This document shows, in pieces, positions 1-8,244 of a DNA stretch of 64,000 nucleotides; the first letter of the stretch is position 1, and each line of letters starts with the position of its first letter. The notes beneath the pieces are model-generated. The model saw only the letters and a list, made by a program, of their open reading frames with translations, was not told the DNA's origin and searched no databases. The DNA is from Ramlibacter sp. (GTDB lineage Bacteria; Pseudomonadota; Gammaproteobacteria; Burkholderiales; Burkholderiaceae_C). A program made the position numbers and the translations under genes. The stretch is taken from positions 417,731 through 481,730 of the forward strand of contig JADJPY010000003.1 of assembly GCA_016713005.1 (NCBI GenBank), given 5' to 3'.

Positions 1-177
1 GCTGGCCAGGGCGGCGATGCGTGCGCCGGCTGCGTCCACATGCACGAACGCATTGAGCCGGGGCTGGACGTGCGCAATGCGGTCCAGGCAAGCTTGCGTC
101 GCTTGCACTGGCGTGAATGCGCCCGTGCGATAGCCGGCAACAAGCGCCGCTGCGTCAAGGCGCCACAACTCGGTCAT
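1..177 (-). CDS. Amidase, N-terminal fragment (cut by window edge)
   Basis: The reverse strand from an ATG at 177 reads MTELWRLDAAALVAGYRTG and continues open for 59 codons to the window edge. This N-terminus, with a short helix, an LVxGYRxGxFTPV segment and a later RLNAFV segment, is typical of the amidase signature family (GatA, AtzF and related amidohydrolases), whose catalytic Ser-Ser-Lys triad lies further downstream and is not in the window. The start is only 2 bp past the stop of the upstream Bug receptor gene, so the two are probably co-transcribed. A solute receptor next to an amidase suggests uptake and hydrolysis of an amide-type substrate, but that is inference. The substrate cannot be judged from this fragment. 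Confidence 0.7.
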   Translation of the reverse strand, partial: MTELWRLDAAALVAGYRTGAFTPVQATQACLDRIAHVQPRLNAFVHVDAAGARIAALAS

Positions 178-179
178 GG

Positions 180-1145
180 TCAATCCAGCTTGGCGCCTGA
201 GGCCTTGACCGCAGCCGCCCACTTGGGCATTTCGGCACCGAGGAACTTCGCGAAGTCCTCTGCACCCAGAAACGCGGGGTCCGCGCCCTGGGTCACCATG
301 CGGTTGCGGATCTCCGGCGTGGTGAGCACCTGGCGGAAGGCGTCGCTCAGCTTGGCCACCACGTCCCTGGGCGTACCGGCCGGTGCCAAGAAACCGTAGA
401 AGCCCACTACTTCAAAGCCCTTGATGCCGGCCTCGATCACCGTGGGGGTGTCCGGCAGGGCCGGGTTGCGTTCGCGGCTGGTGACGGCCAGTGCCTTCAC
501 CTTGCCCTGCTTGTGGTAGCTCGCCGCCTGCGGGATGGATTCGGCCATGAACTGGACCTGCCCTGCCATCAGGTCGGTGAACGCCGGGGCGCTGCCGCGA
601 TAGGGGATGTGAACCATGAACAGGCCAGTGGACGTCTTGAACATCTCGGGCACCAGGTGACTGATGCCACCATTGCCTGCGGAGCCGTAGTTGATCTGGC
701 CGGGGCGCTTGCGCGTGTAGTCGACGAACTCCTGCAGCGAGTTGACGGGCACCTTGGGGTTGACCAGGAGAGCCAGTGGTTGCATGGCTGTGCGGGCGAT
801 GGGCACAAAGTCCTTGAGCGTGCCGTAGGGGAGCTTGCTGTACAGGGCCGGGTTGATGACCATCACGCCGGTGTTGGCCAGCATGATGGTGTACCCGTCG
901 GGCGCGGCCTTCATCACTTCCTGCGCGCCCACGGTGCCACCGGCTCCGGCCTTGTAGTCCACCAGGACCGGCTGGCCCAGCACCGCCTGCAGCCGCTCGG
1001 ACAGCAGCCGCGCGTGCTGGTCCAGTGGGCCGCCGGCGGGGAAGCCGATCACGATCTTCACCGGCTTGTTCGGGAAGCCTTGCGCCTGCGCCAGGGCAGC
1101 AAGACACCAAAGTGACAGGGCACCAATCAGTTTCAGGGTTTTCAT
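180..1145 (-). CDS. Bug/TctC-family periplasmic solute-binding receptor
   Basis: The 321-residue protein starts with a clear Sec signal peptide (MKTLKLIGALSLWCLAALAQAQG, cleavage after AQA) followed by the family hallmark FPNKPVKIVIGFPAGGPLD, which forms the ligand-contacting loop. Further family features are DYKAGAGGTVGAQ, a GSAGNGGISHL segment and a C-terminal LSDAFRQVL region. Length fits the family (about 320 residues). Bug proteins are extracytoplasmic receptors for carboxylates, amides and aromatic acids. Many are orphans without membrane TctAB partners, and none are seen here. I chose the ATG at 1145 because the signal peptide begins there; upstream in-frame codons run into the divergent ligase promoter region. 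It lies 2 bp before the amidase gene. The ligand is unknown. Confidence 0.88.
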   Translation of the reverse strand: MKTLKLIGALSLWCLAALAQAQGFPNKPVKIVIGFPAGGPLDQHARLLSERLQAVLGQPVLVDYKAGAGGTVGAQEVMKAAPDGYTIMLANTGVMVINPALYSKLPYGTLKDFVPIARTAMQPLALLVNPKVPVNSLQEFVDYTRKRPGQINYGSAGNGGISHLVPEMFKTSTGLFMVHIPYRGSAPAFTDLMAGQVQFMAESIPQAASYHKQGKVKALAVTSRERNPALPDTPTVIEAGIKGFEVVGFYGFLAPAGTPRDVVAKLSDAFRQVLTTPEIRNRMVTQGADPAFLGAEDFAKFLGAEMPKWAAAVKASGAKLD

Positions 1146-1200
1146 GTGCGTTGTTGCGGAGTGATTGGTCGATGATACGGGCCCGTTCTTCCCGCTCTTC

Positions 1201-2916
1201 ATGGGAGTTTCCTTGGCTGCCCTGACCGACCGTCCCCACCACAAGTTCTGGCCCAAACGCCTGCCGCACAGCCTCACGCCACCTGCCACCTCGCTCTGGG
1301 ACAACCTGGCCACGAGTGCGCGGCGGTATCCGGACAAGCCCGCCATCGTCTTCTTCGGTCGCGAACTGACGTACGCCGAACTGGCGCGGCAGGCCGAAAG
1401 GCTGGCCGCCACGCTGCACGCCCTGGGCGTGCGCAAGGGCGACCGCGTGGTGTTGTGCATGCAGAACTGCCCGCAACTGGTGATCGCGCACTTCGCCATC
1501 CTGCGTGCCAACGCAGTGGTGGTGCCCGTCAACCCGATGAACCGCGCCGAGGAGCTCAAGCACTACATCACTGATCCGGATGCGAAAGTCGCCATCACCA
1601 CCGGTGACCTTGCGTCAGAGCTCGTCAAGGCCAGCGATGCCCTGGCTCCGAAGGACCGCCTGGCTCACCTGATCGTCACGCAGTTCACCGATGCGTTTGA
1701 CGCCGGTGTCAGCGGGCCGGACTCGCTGCCGGACGCCTGGCGCGACTGGCTGCTCACCCGCCATTCCCTGCCCGCACTGGCAGGTGGACATGCGCATGCA
1801 TGGACAGATGCGCTGGCCGGCGACACGCCCGCTCCCGAACTGGCGACGGGACCGGCGGACCTGGCGCTGCTGCCTTACACCAGCGGCACCACGGGCCTGC
1901 CCAAGGGCTGCATGCACATCCACTCGAGCATCATGCACAACGCCGTGTCCAGCGCGGTCTGGGGCAATGCCACGGCCGAGACCATCACCCTGGCCGTGGT
2001 GCCGATGTTCCACATCACCGGCATGGTCAGCCTGATGCACAGCAGCATCTACACCGCGGCCACGCTGGTGATGATGCCGCGCTGGGACCGCGACCTGGCT
2101 GGGCGACTGATATCGCGCTGGCGCGTCACTTCCTGGACCAACATCCCAACCATGGTGATCGACCTGCTGGGCAGCCCCCACTTTGACCAGTACGACCTTT
2201 CCAGCCTTGTCCACATCGGCGGCGGTGGGGCGGCCATGCCGCAGGCGGTCGCACAGCGCCTGTTTGACAGCTATGGCCTGCGCTATGTGGAGGGCTATGG
2301 CCTGACGGAAACCGCAGCCCCCAGCCACAGCAACCCCACAGACGCGCCCAAGCAGCAGTGCCTGGGCATCCCGTTCATGAGCACCGATGCGCGCGTCGTG
2401 GACCCGGAGACCCTGCAGGAAATGCCGGTGGGCGAGCAGGGCGAGATCATCATCCACGGGCCTGAGGTGTTCCAGGGCTACTGGAAGCGCCCGGACGCCA
2501 CAGCTGCAGCCTTTGTCGAGTTTGAGGGCAAGAAGTTCTTCCGCTCGGGCGACCTGGGCCGGGTCGACGAGGACGGCTACTTCTTCATCACCGACCGCCT
2601 GAAGCGCATGATCAACGCCAGCGGCTTCAAGGTCTGGCCGGCCGAGGTGGAGGCGCTGATGTTCCGCCACCCTGCCATCCAGGAAGCCTGCATCATCTCC
2701 ACCAAGGACACCTACCGCGGGGAGAGCGTCAAGGCGGTGGTGGTGCTGCGCCAGGGCCACAAGGGCAAGGTCAGCGAGGAAGACATCATCGCCTGGTGCC
2801 GCGAGAACATGGCTGTTTACAAGGTGCCCCGCGTTGTACAGTTCACCGACGCGCTGCCCAAGAGCGGCAGCGGCAAAGTGATGTGGCGCACCCTGCAGGA
2901 GGCTGAACGTGAATGA
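1201..2916 (+). CDS. AMP-dependent acyl-CoA ligase (fatty-acyl/aryl-CoA synthetase)
   Basis: This 571-residue member of the ANL adenylating superfamily activates a carboxylic acid with ATP and joins it to CoA. The P-loop YTSGTTGLPKG is at about residue 225, the A5 motif GYGLTETAA near 363, the hinge DRLKRMINASGFKVWPAEVE near 465, and the catalytic lysine motif PKSGSGKVMWRTL near 553. Length agrees with long- or medium-chain acyl-CoA ligases. The start is uncertain: an in-frame ATG at 1165 would leave only 19 bp to the divergent Bug gene, so I prefer 1201, though neither has a good Shine-Dalgarno. It overlaps the catalase-like gene by 8 bp, implying coupled expression. Divergence from the receptor-amidase pair hints at a shared acid or amide catabolic role. 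Substrate chain length cannot be read from sequence. Confidence 0.88.
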   Translation: MGVSLAALTDRPHHKFWPKRLPHSLTPPATSLWDNLATSARRYPDKPAIVFFGRELTYAELARQAERLAATLHALGVRKGDRVVLCMQNCPQLVIAHFAILRANAVVVPVNPMNRAEELKHYITDPDAKVAITTGDLASELVKASDALAPKDRLAHLIVTQFTDAFDAGVSGPDSLPDAWRDWLLTRHSLPALAGGHAHAWTDALAGDTPAPELATGPADLALLPYTSGTTGLPKGCMHIHSSIMHNAVSSAVWGNATAETITLAVVPMFHITGMVSLMHSSIYTAATLVMMPRWDRDLAGRLISRWRVTSWTNIPTMVIDLLGSPHFDQYDLSSLVHIGGGGAAMPQAVAQRLFDSYGLRYVEGYGLTETAAPSHSNPTDAPKQQCLGIPFMSTDARVVDPETLQEMPVGEQGEIIIHGPEVFQGYWKRPDATAAAFVEFEGKKFFRSGDLGRVDEDGYFFITDRLKRMINASGFKVWPAEVEALMFRHPAIQEACIISTKDTYRGESVKAVVVLRQGHKGKVSEEDIIAWCRENMAVYKVPRVVQFTDALPKSGSGKVMWRTLQEAERE

Positions 2917-3898
2917 CGCACCGAGCACCCAGTGGAAAGAGCAGATCGCGGACGACGAAGGGGAGCGTTACGCTGCCGCAGCGGCGCAGTTCGCCGAGAT
3001 CCAGCAACGCAAGTCAAAGCGGTATGGCAGTGGCCGTACGCTGCACCGCAAGCAGCTGACCGCTGCGCACGGCACGCTGGAGGTGCTGGACGGCCTGCCC
3101 GGCTGGGCGCGTCAGGGATTGTTTGCGCAGCCGCGCGACCATGAGGTCTGGCTGCGCCTGTCCAACGGTGGTTTTGACAAGGCCCGCGACAGCGTGCCCG
3201 ACATTCGAGGCTTTGCCTTTCGCGTCTTTGGTGTCGAGGGCGACTCGGCCCTGGGCAGCGGGCCGGCCACTAGCCAGGACTTCACCCTGATCAACCAGGA
3301 AATGTTTGCCTTCAGGGGAAGCGCCGAGTTCGTGGACTTCGCGGTGGCAGCCTCGTACGGCAACGGCAACCTGCTCAAGTTTCTCTTCCGGCGTTATGGC
3401 CTGTTCGGCGCGCCGGCGCAACTGGGCAGGATGCTCAAGGTCGCTGGCAAGGCCTTCGGCGGTTTTGCCACCGAGCCCCTGTACAGCTGCGTACCCATGG
3501 CCAATGGCCCCTACGCCGTGCGTGTGCGCCTGATGCCCGCCTCGGCCAATGGCCAGCCCAAGGCGGGTGCAAAGCAGGATTGGTCCGCCGATTTCAATGC
3601 CCGCCTCAAGGCCGGCCCGCTGCATTGGGAGCTGCAGCTGCAGCCCTACGTCAACGATTCCCGGACCCCGATCGAAGACGCGTCCGTCAACTGGGACACG
3701 CCCTACACCACCGTGGCGCGCCTGATGCTGCCCGCGCAGGATGCCACTTCGCCGCAGGGCCTGGAGCTGGCTGCCAAAGTGGAGGCAACCACCATCGATC
3801 CCTGGCAGGCCTTGGCGGCGCACCGGCCGCTGGGCGATGTCCAGCGGGCCCGCAAGGTGGTGTACTTCCAGAGCCAGAAGGGGCGAGGTGCGGTCTGA
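2909..3898 (+). CDS. Catalase-like haem-binding protein (y4iL-like)
   Basis: This 329-residue protein shows the shortened catalase fold: GRTLHRKQLTAAHGTLEVL carries the distal His region, WLRLSNGGFDKARDSVPDIRGFAFRVF matches the catalase core, and DFTLINQEMFAF contains the Asn-side region. It lacks the long N-terminal arm and flavodoxin-like tail of large catalases (480-750 residues) and matches the minimal catalase-like class in which hydrogen peroxide or organic peroxide use is uncertain. The start is GTG at 2909, inside the last codons of the ligase. This 8-bp overlap suggests translational coupling, perhaps to deal with peroxide or fatty acid hydroperoxides formed with acyl-CoA metabolism (inference). 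No signal peptide is visible, so it is probably cytoplasmic. Confidence 0.8.
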   Translation: MNDAPSTQWKEQIADDEGERYAAAAAQFAEIQQRKSKRYGSGRTLHRKQLTAAHGTLEVLDGLPGWARQGLFAQPRDHEVWLRLSNGGFDKARDSVPDIRGFAFRVFGVEGDSALGSGPATSQDFTLINQEMFAFRGSAEFVDFAVAASYGNGNLLKFLFRRYGLFGAPAQLGRMLKVAGKAFGGFATEPLYSCVPMANGPYAVRVRLMPASANGQPKAGAKQDWSADFNARLKAGPLHWELQLQPYVNDSRTPIEDASVNWDTPYTTVARLMLPAQDATSPQGLELAAKVEATTIDPWQALAAHRPLGDVQRARKVVYFQSQKGRGAV

Positions 3899-3919
3899 TC
3901 CCGGCGGGGCGCCCGCAGA

Positions 3920-4933
3920 TCAACTTCGCAGGGGGCTGAGGTAGTGCAGCGCCCGCGCCCGCTCGGCGTCCGGGGAGTACAGCGCTTCCATTGATGCGCG
4001 TGCTTGGCTTCCGATGCGCGCGCGCAGCCCTGGATCATCCTGCAGCCGAGCCAGGATGTCCTTGGCCTCCGACTGGCTGTCAAACAGGAAACCGTCCACG
4101 CCGTCCTTGATGTAGTCGGCATAGCCGCCCCATCGGTGGGCGACAACGGGAATGCCGCAGGCCATGGCTTCGAACAGTACGGTGGCGAAATTGTCGAACC
4201 ACGTGCCCGTGCGAAAGAAGAAGCAGTCCAGGCTGTGCAGGAACGCATCCGGCGGCTCGGTCATCACGGGCATTGCTTCAAGACCGGGCGCCACCGGCAG
4301 CATGTGTGCCACACATCTTGCGCCCATGAGGCGGACTGACGCGCCACGCCCCAGCAGCCACCGGTACAGGTCGGGGTCTTGCACGAAATCATGCTTGTCC
4401 AGAGTGTCGCGGCTCATCCGGCCCACCACAAAGCGGCCTTCTCGGACCGGCACGGGGCGCGGCCGGAAGCGCTCGATGTCGACCGGGGCAGGATGCAGAG
4501 GACCCTCCAGTCCATAGGCACGCCGCTGGGCATCGCAGATGAAGACATGGTCTACAGGACAACCCTTGGCCTCAAGTGCGTGGCGGCTGCGCTCCTGGGG
4601 CTCCGGAGACAGCACGGTCGAAACCTGGACGATGCGGGACACCTTCATTGCCTGAAACCACCGGCCGGGCATCATCCACTCGCCCACCACAATCAACTGG
4701 CCCACACGGGGGGCGTGACCTCTCCAACCGGTGTCGATGTTCCGGATGCCAAAGCGCCCGGAGAAAAACGGGTCCGGCCGGCCCATCTGGTTCCAGCAGG
4801 TCACATCTTCGTGCACCATGCGGATCGTTCGTGCAAGATTCAGCGCATGCCATTCGGTGCCGCCGGAGGCGTTCATGAACTCCGAGACGACATGGATGCT
4901 TTGGCTGGTCTGGTGGTCGTCTCGTGCGAACAT
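3920..4933 (-). CDS. GT4-family glycosyltransferase (paralogue A)
   Basis: This protein of about 337 residues shares its whole layout with two neighbours (6149-7201 and 7198-8244): an N-terminal HVVSEFMNASGGTEWHALNLA nucleotide-fold motif, a central FVVGRMSRDTLDKHDFV segment, and a C-terminal EX7E-like donor-binding region FATVLFEAMACGIPVVAHRWGGY. These mark a retaining GT-B (GT4) glycosyltransferase that moves a sugar from a nucleotide donor. No membrane segment is seen. The start at 4933 is chosen so that HVVSEF lies 12 residues in, as in the paralogues; an upstream ATG at 4966 is possible. It is divergent from the enolase-superfamily gene. Acceptor and product are unknown, and no polysaccharide export genes are nearby. 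Confidence 0.82.
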   Translation of the reverse strand: MFARDDHQTSQSIHVVSEFMNASGGTEWHALNLARTIRMVHEDVTCWNQMGRPDPFFSGRFGIRNIDTGWRGHAPRVGQLIVVGEWMMPGRWFQAMKVSRIVQVSTVLSPEPQERSRHALEAKGCPVDHVFICDAQRRAYGLEGPLHPAPVDIERFRPRPVPVREGRFVVGRMSRDTLDKHDFVQDPDLYRWLLGRGASVRLMGARCVAHMLPVAPGLEAMPVMTEPPDAFLHSLDCFFFRTGTWFDNFATVLFEAMACGIPVVAHRWGGYADYIKDGVDGFLFDSQSEAKDILARLQDDPGLRARIGSQARASMEALYSPDAERARALHYLSPLRS

Positions 4934-5016
4934 CGGGGTCTGTTGGTGTGGGGCCGCACGAAGCATACAGTGCGTGTCCGGCGTACACCAATCCCACGAC
5001 TTGCCGGAGACGCCGC

Positions 5017-6129
5017 ATGAAGATCACCGCCGTTGACCCGTTCATCCTTCACGTGCCCGTCACGGGCAGCCAGATTGCCGACAGCACCCATACCGTCACG
5101 CATTGGGGCGTGGTCGGCGCCAGAATTTCCACCGATACGGGTTTGCAGGGCTACGGCTTCACCGGCACGCATTCGCATCTGCCCAGCGACCAACTCATCA
5201 CCCGCTGCATCGCCACCTGCCATGCGCCGCTGCTGCTCGGCGAGGACGCAAATGATGTGGGCAGGCTGTGGCTCAAGCTCGCCCGCCATCCGGCACTCCA
5301 GTGGGTGGGCCGCGCAGGCATCACCACCCTGGCGCAGGCCGCCATTGATGTGGCGCTTTGGGACCTGAAGGCCAAGGCGGCCGGCGTGCCGTTGTGGAAG
5401 CTTCTTGGCGGCCAGGTGCGCGACAGGGTTCGGGCCTACAACACCGACATCGGCTGGCTGAGCATCGCCGACGACAAGCTCGTCGAAGGCGCCAGGCGCG
5501 CTGTGGCGCAGGGCTTTACAGGCATCAAGATCAAGGTGGGCAGCACCGTGGAGCGCGATCTGCGGCGCCTGGAAGCGGTGCGCCGTGCCATCGGCCCCGA
5601 TGTGACGCTGGCGGTGGACGGCAATGGCAAATGGGACCTGCCCACCTGCCTGCGCTTTTGCCGCGGTGCCGAGCCGCTGGACGTCTACTGGTTCGAAGAG
5701 CCCCTTTGGTATGACGACGTCAAGGGCCATGCCGAGCTGGCGCGCGCCACCCGGGTGCCGGTTGCCCTGGGCGAACAGCTGTACACACAGGATGCATTTG
5801 CCGAGTTCTTCCACCAGAACGCCATCCACTGGGTACAGCCCGACGTGACGCGCATGGCTGGCCTGACGGAGGTGCTGCGCGTGTGCGAGACAGCGCACAG
5901 CTACCGCCTTCCGGTGGCGCCCCACGCGGGCGACATGAGCCAGGTGCATGTCCACCTCAGCTACGCCCACCCGGCGGTGCAGGTGCTGGAGTACATCCCC
6001 TGGATCAAGGATTGCTTCACCGATCCGGCCGAAGTGGTGGACGGGCATTTCCGCCTGCCGCAAGAAGCAGGTGCGGGCACCACGCCCACCAGGGAGGCGT
6101 GGGAGAAGTTCAGCCAGCCGGTGGCCTGA
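5017..6129 (+). CDS. Enolase-superfamily sugar-acid dehydratase/racemase (MR/MLE type)
   Basis: The 370-residue protein has the capping domain and (beta/alpha)8 barrel of mandelate racemase/muconate-lactonising enzymes. Visible are the KIK motif near 171-173 (GIKIKVG), metal ligands in AVDGNGKW (about D201), WFEEPLWYDD (about E227) and GEQLYT (about E253), and a general acid/base His in PHAGD (about 303). These abstract a proton alpha to a carboxylate with Mg2+ help, usually to dehydrate or epimerise a sugar acid. The ATG at 5017 has GGAG 8 bp upstream. The gene sits between glycosyltransferase genes on the opposite strand, which suggests either a link to an unusual sugar or a chance insertion. 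The substrate cannot be assigned. Confidence 0.83.
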   Translation: MKITAVDPFILHVPVTGSQIADSTHTVTHWGVVGARISTDTGLQGYGFTGTHSHLPSDQLITRCIATCHAPLLLGEDANDVGRLWLKLARHPALQWVGRAGITTLAQAAIDVALWDLKAKAAGVPLWKLLGGQVRDRVRAYNTDIGWLSIADDKLVEGARRAVAQGFTGIKIKVGSTVERDLRRLEAVRRAIGPDVTLAVDGNGKWDLPTCLRFCRGAEPLDVYWFEEPLWYDDVKGHAELARATRVPVALGEQLYTQDAFAEFFHQNAIHWVQPDVTRMAGLTEVLRVCETAHSYRLPVAPHAGDMSQVHVHLSYAHPAVQVLEYIPWIKDCFTDPAEVVDGHFRLPQEAGAGTTPTREAWEKFSQPVA

Positions 6130-6148
6130 ACCGCCTCTGCCCCGAAGT

Positions 6149-7201
6149 TCAGCTTGCCTTCGGCGCAACCGGCGGGCGCAGGTAGTGCAATGCGCGATCC
6201 CGCACGGCCTGCGGGCTGTACAGCGCTTCCACGGCCCTGCGGGCCTGCGCCCCCATGCGCATGCGCAGGTCCACATCCTTGCGGAGTGTCTCCAGGATGT
6301 CCAGCGCCTCTTCCTGGGTGTCAAACAGAAAGGCGTCCATACCGTCGCGGATGTACTCGGAGTATCCGCCCCAACGGTGCGCCACGACGGGCAGGCCACT
6401 GGCCATGGCTTCGAACAGCACCGTGGCGAATGTGTCGTACCAGGTGCCGGTCCGGAAGAAAAAACAATCCAGGCCGTGGAGAAAGTCCGTGGCAGGTTCC
6501 GAGCGCACAGGCATCACATGCATCCGGGGGTGGCGTTGCAACATCGGCGCGATGCAGGTGGCACCCATCAAACGCACGGCAGCACCGCGCGACAGCAGCG
6601 CCGAGTACAACGGCGGGTCATTGACGAAGTCGTGCTTCTCGACCACATCGCGGCTCAAACGCCCGACAACAAACCGGTCCGACGGCGCAGCGCCGGCACG
6701 GGGGCGAAACAAGTCGATGCTCATGGGAACCGGATGAACCGGGCCCGGCAGGTCGTAAAACCGGCGCTGGGCATCGCACACAAAAACATGATCCACCGGG
6801 CAACCTGTTTCCAGCAGGGCCGCGCGAACGGGCGCGTGATCACGCTCCCAGACGATTGTGGCGACCTGGGTGATGCGCGAGACGTCTCCCAGGCGCAACC
6901 AGGCACCCGGAAGCCACCATTCTCCGAGCAGGATCACATGCCCGCGGCGGGGAAAGTGCCCCGACCCGGGACGATGGCGGCGTGGCAACGCAATTTGCTC
7001 GATGCCCCTGCGAGCCGAGAAAACGGCGTCCGGTTCGCCATAGTCTGCCCAGCAGCGAACATCGTCGTGCACCTGCCGAAGCGCCGCCGCCAGATTGAGC
7101 GCATACCACTCGGTGCCGCCCGATGCATTGGCGAATTCGCTGACGACGTGAATCGTCCGGTCCGTCTGGGGTCGGCGGTCTGGTGCGGTGTTGGCTGTCA
7201 T
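6149..7201 (-). CDS. GT4-family glycosyltransferase (paralogue B)
   Basis: This 350-residue GT-B protein carries HVVSEFANASGGTEWYALNLA near residue 17, FVVGRLSRDVVEKHDFV in the middle and FATVLFEAMASGLPVVAHRWGGY in the donor site. It is closely similar to the genes at 3920 and 7198, clearly by duplication. Its ATG overlaps the TGA of paralogue C by 4 nt (ATGA), so the order of translation is ndh, paralogue C, paralogue B. It converges on the enolase-superfamily gene 19 bp away. The protein appears soluble. Donor and acceptor are unknown. The conserved FFFRTGTWYDTFATVLFEA block probably lines the active cleft (inference from its conservation in all three). Confidence 0.83.
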   Translation of the reverse strand: MTANTAPDRRPQTDRTIHVVSEFANASGGTEWYALNLAAALRQVHDDVRCWADYGEPDAVFSARRGIEQIALPRRHRPGSGHFPRRGHVILLGEWWLPGAWLRLGDVSRITQVATIVWERDHAPVRAALLETGCPVDHVFVCDAQRRFYDLPGPVHPVPMSIDLFRPRAGAAPSDRFVVGRLSRDVVEKHDFVNDPPLYSALLSRGAAVRLMGATCIAPMLQRHPRMHVMPVRSEPATDFLHGLDCFFFRTGTWYDTFATVLFEAMASGLPVVAHRWGGYSEYIRDGMDAFLFDTQEEALDILETLRKDVDLRMRMGAQARRAVEALYSPQAVRDRALHYLRPPVAPKAS

Positions 7202-8244
7202 CGGGCTGGCGCCGCGCCTGCGTAACCGCTGGAGCGCTGGTCATTTGCGGCCTTGCCATACAAAGACTCTACGGTGGCGCGGGCAGCCCGCCCGACACGC
7301 TCGCGCAGGGCAGGGTCGCCCTGGAGACGCGCCAGGATGTTCAGCGCCTGCGCTTGCGTGTCAAAGAGGAATGCATCCACACCGTCGGTGAGGTACTCCG
7401 CGTACCCGCCCCAGCGGTGCGCCACCACCGGCAGGCCGCAGGCCATGGCCTCGAAGACCACCATGGCAAAGGTGTCGAACGCCTGTCCAGTACGGAAAAA
7501 CAGGCAATCAAGCCCATGCAGGAACTGTATGGCCGGCTCACTGCCGGCTGCAGGCAATTGCAGCCCGGGGTGGCCTTGCGGCAGCAGTTGCCGGATCACA
7601 TGGGCGCCCATCAGGCGCACTTGCGCCCCGCTCGCCAGCAGTTGCGCGTAGAGCGCAGGGTCATTGACAAAGTCGTGTTTGGCTTCCACGTCGCGGCTCA
7701 GTCGGCCCACCACAAAGCGGTCGGGACGCACCAGCGCAGCGCGTGGACGGAAGAGGTCGATGTCGATGGGCACCGGATGCACCGCGCCCGGCAGGTCGTA
7801 CAGGCGGCGCTGCACGTCGCAGGAAAACACATACTCCACCGGGCAGCGCCTGCGGGCAAGCACCTTGCGGAACCACTCGTGGCGGTGTGAACGCACCACC
7901 GTCAGGACCTGCACGATGCGCCGCGGCTGCATGGTGTGAAACCACGGTCCTGGTTCCCAGAAGTCACCCACCAGCACCAGATTGCCGCGCTCGGGAGCCT
8001 CTCCGGGCCCGGGGCCCGTTCGCCGGATCTCGGGCATGGCATTGAATGGGGCGACGATCTCGCGGTGGTTGCACCACAGATCCACCTCGTGACCGGCACG
8101 CCGCAATGCCCGGGCCAGGTTGAGCGCGTGCCATTCAGAACCACCCACCGCGTTGCCAAACGGGCTCACCACATGCACGCGGTCCTCTGGTTGGCTTGAG
8201 GGCACCGGTGGTGGTTCGGCTGGACGACCGGACAGCCAGGACAT
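7198..8244 (-). CDS. GT4-family glycosyltransferase (paralogue C)
   Basis: This protein of about 348 residues has the same framework as paralogues A and B: HVVSPFGNAVGGSEWHALNLA, FVVGRLSRDVEAKHDFV and FAMVVFEAMACGLPVVAHRWGGY. It is the most diverged of the three at the first motif (SPFGNAVGGSEW). The chosen ATG at 8244 overlaps the ndh stop by one base (TGATG), and its own stop overlaps the next gene by 4 nt, so all three reading frames are probably translated from one message. An upstream in-frame ATG at 8334 lies inside ndh and is unlikely. The function is sugar transfer to an unknown acceptor. Confidence 0.82.
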   Translation of the reverse strand: MSWLSGRPAEPPPVPSSQPEDRVHVVSPFGNAVGGSEWHALNLARALRRAGHEVDLWCNHREIVAPFNAMPEIRRTGPGPGEAPERGNLVLVGDFWEPGPWFHTMQPRRIVQVLTVVRSHRHEWFRKVLARRRCPVEYVFSCDVQRRLYDLPGAVHPVPIDIDLFRPRAALVRPDRFVVGRLSRDVEAKHDFVNDPALYAQLLASGAQVRLMGAHVIRQLLPQGHPGLQLPAAGSEPAIQFLHGLDCLFFRTGQAFDTFAMVVFEAMACGLPVVAHRWGGYAEYLTDGVDAFLFDTQAQALNILARLQGDPALRERVGRAARATVESLYGKAANDQRSSGYAGAAPAR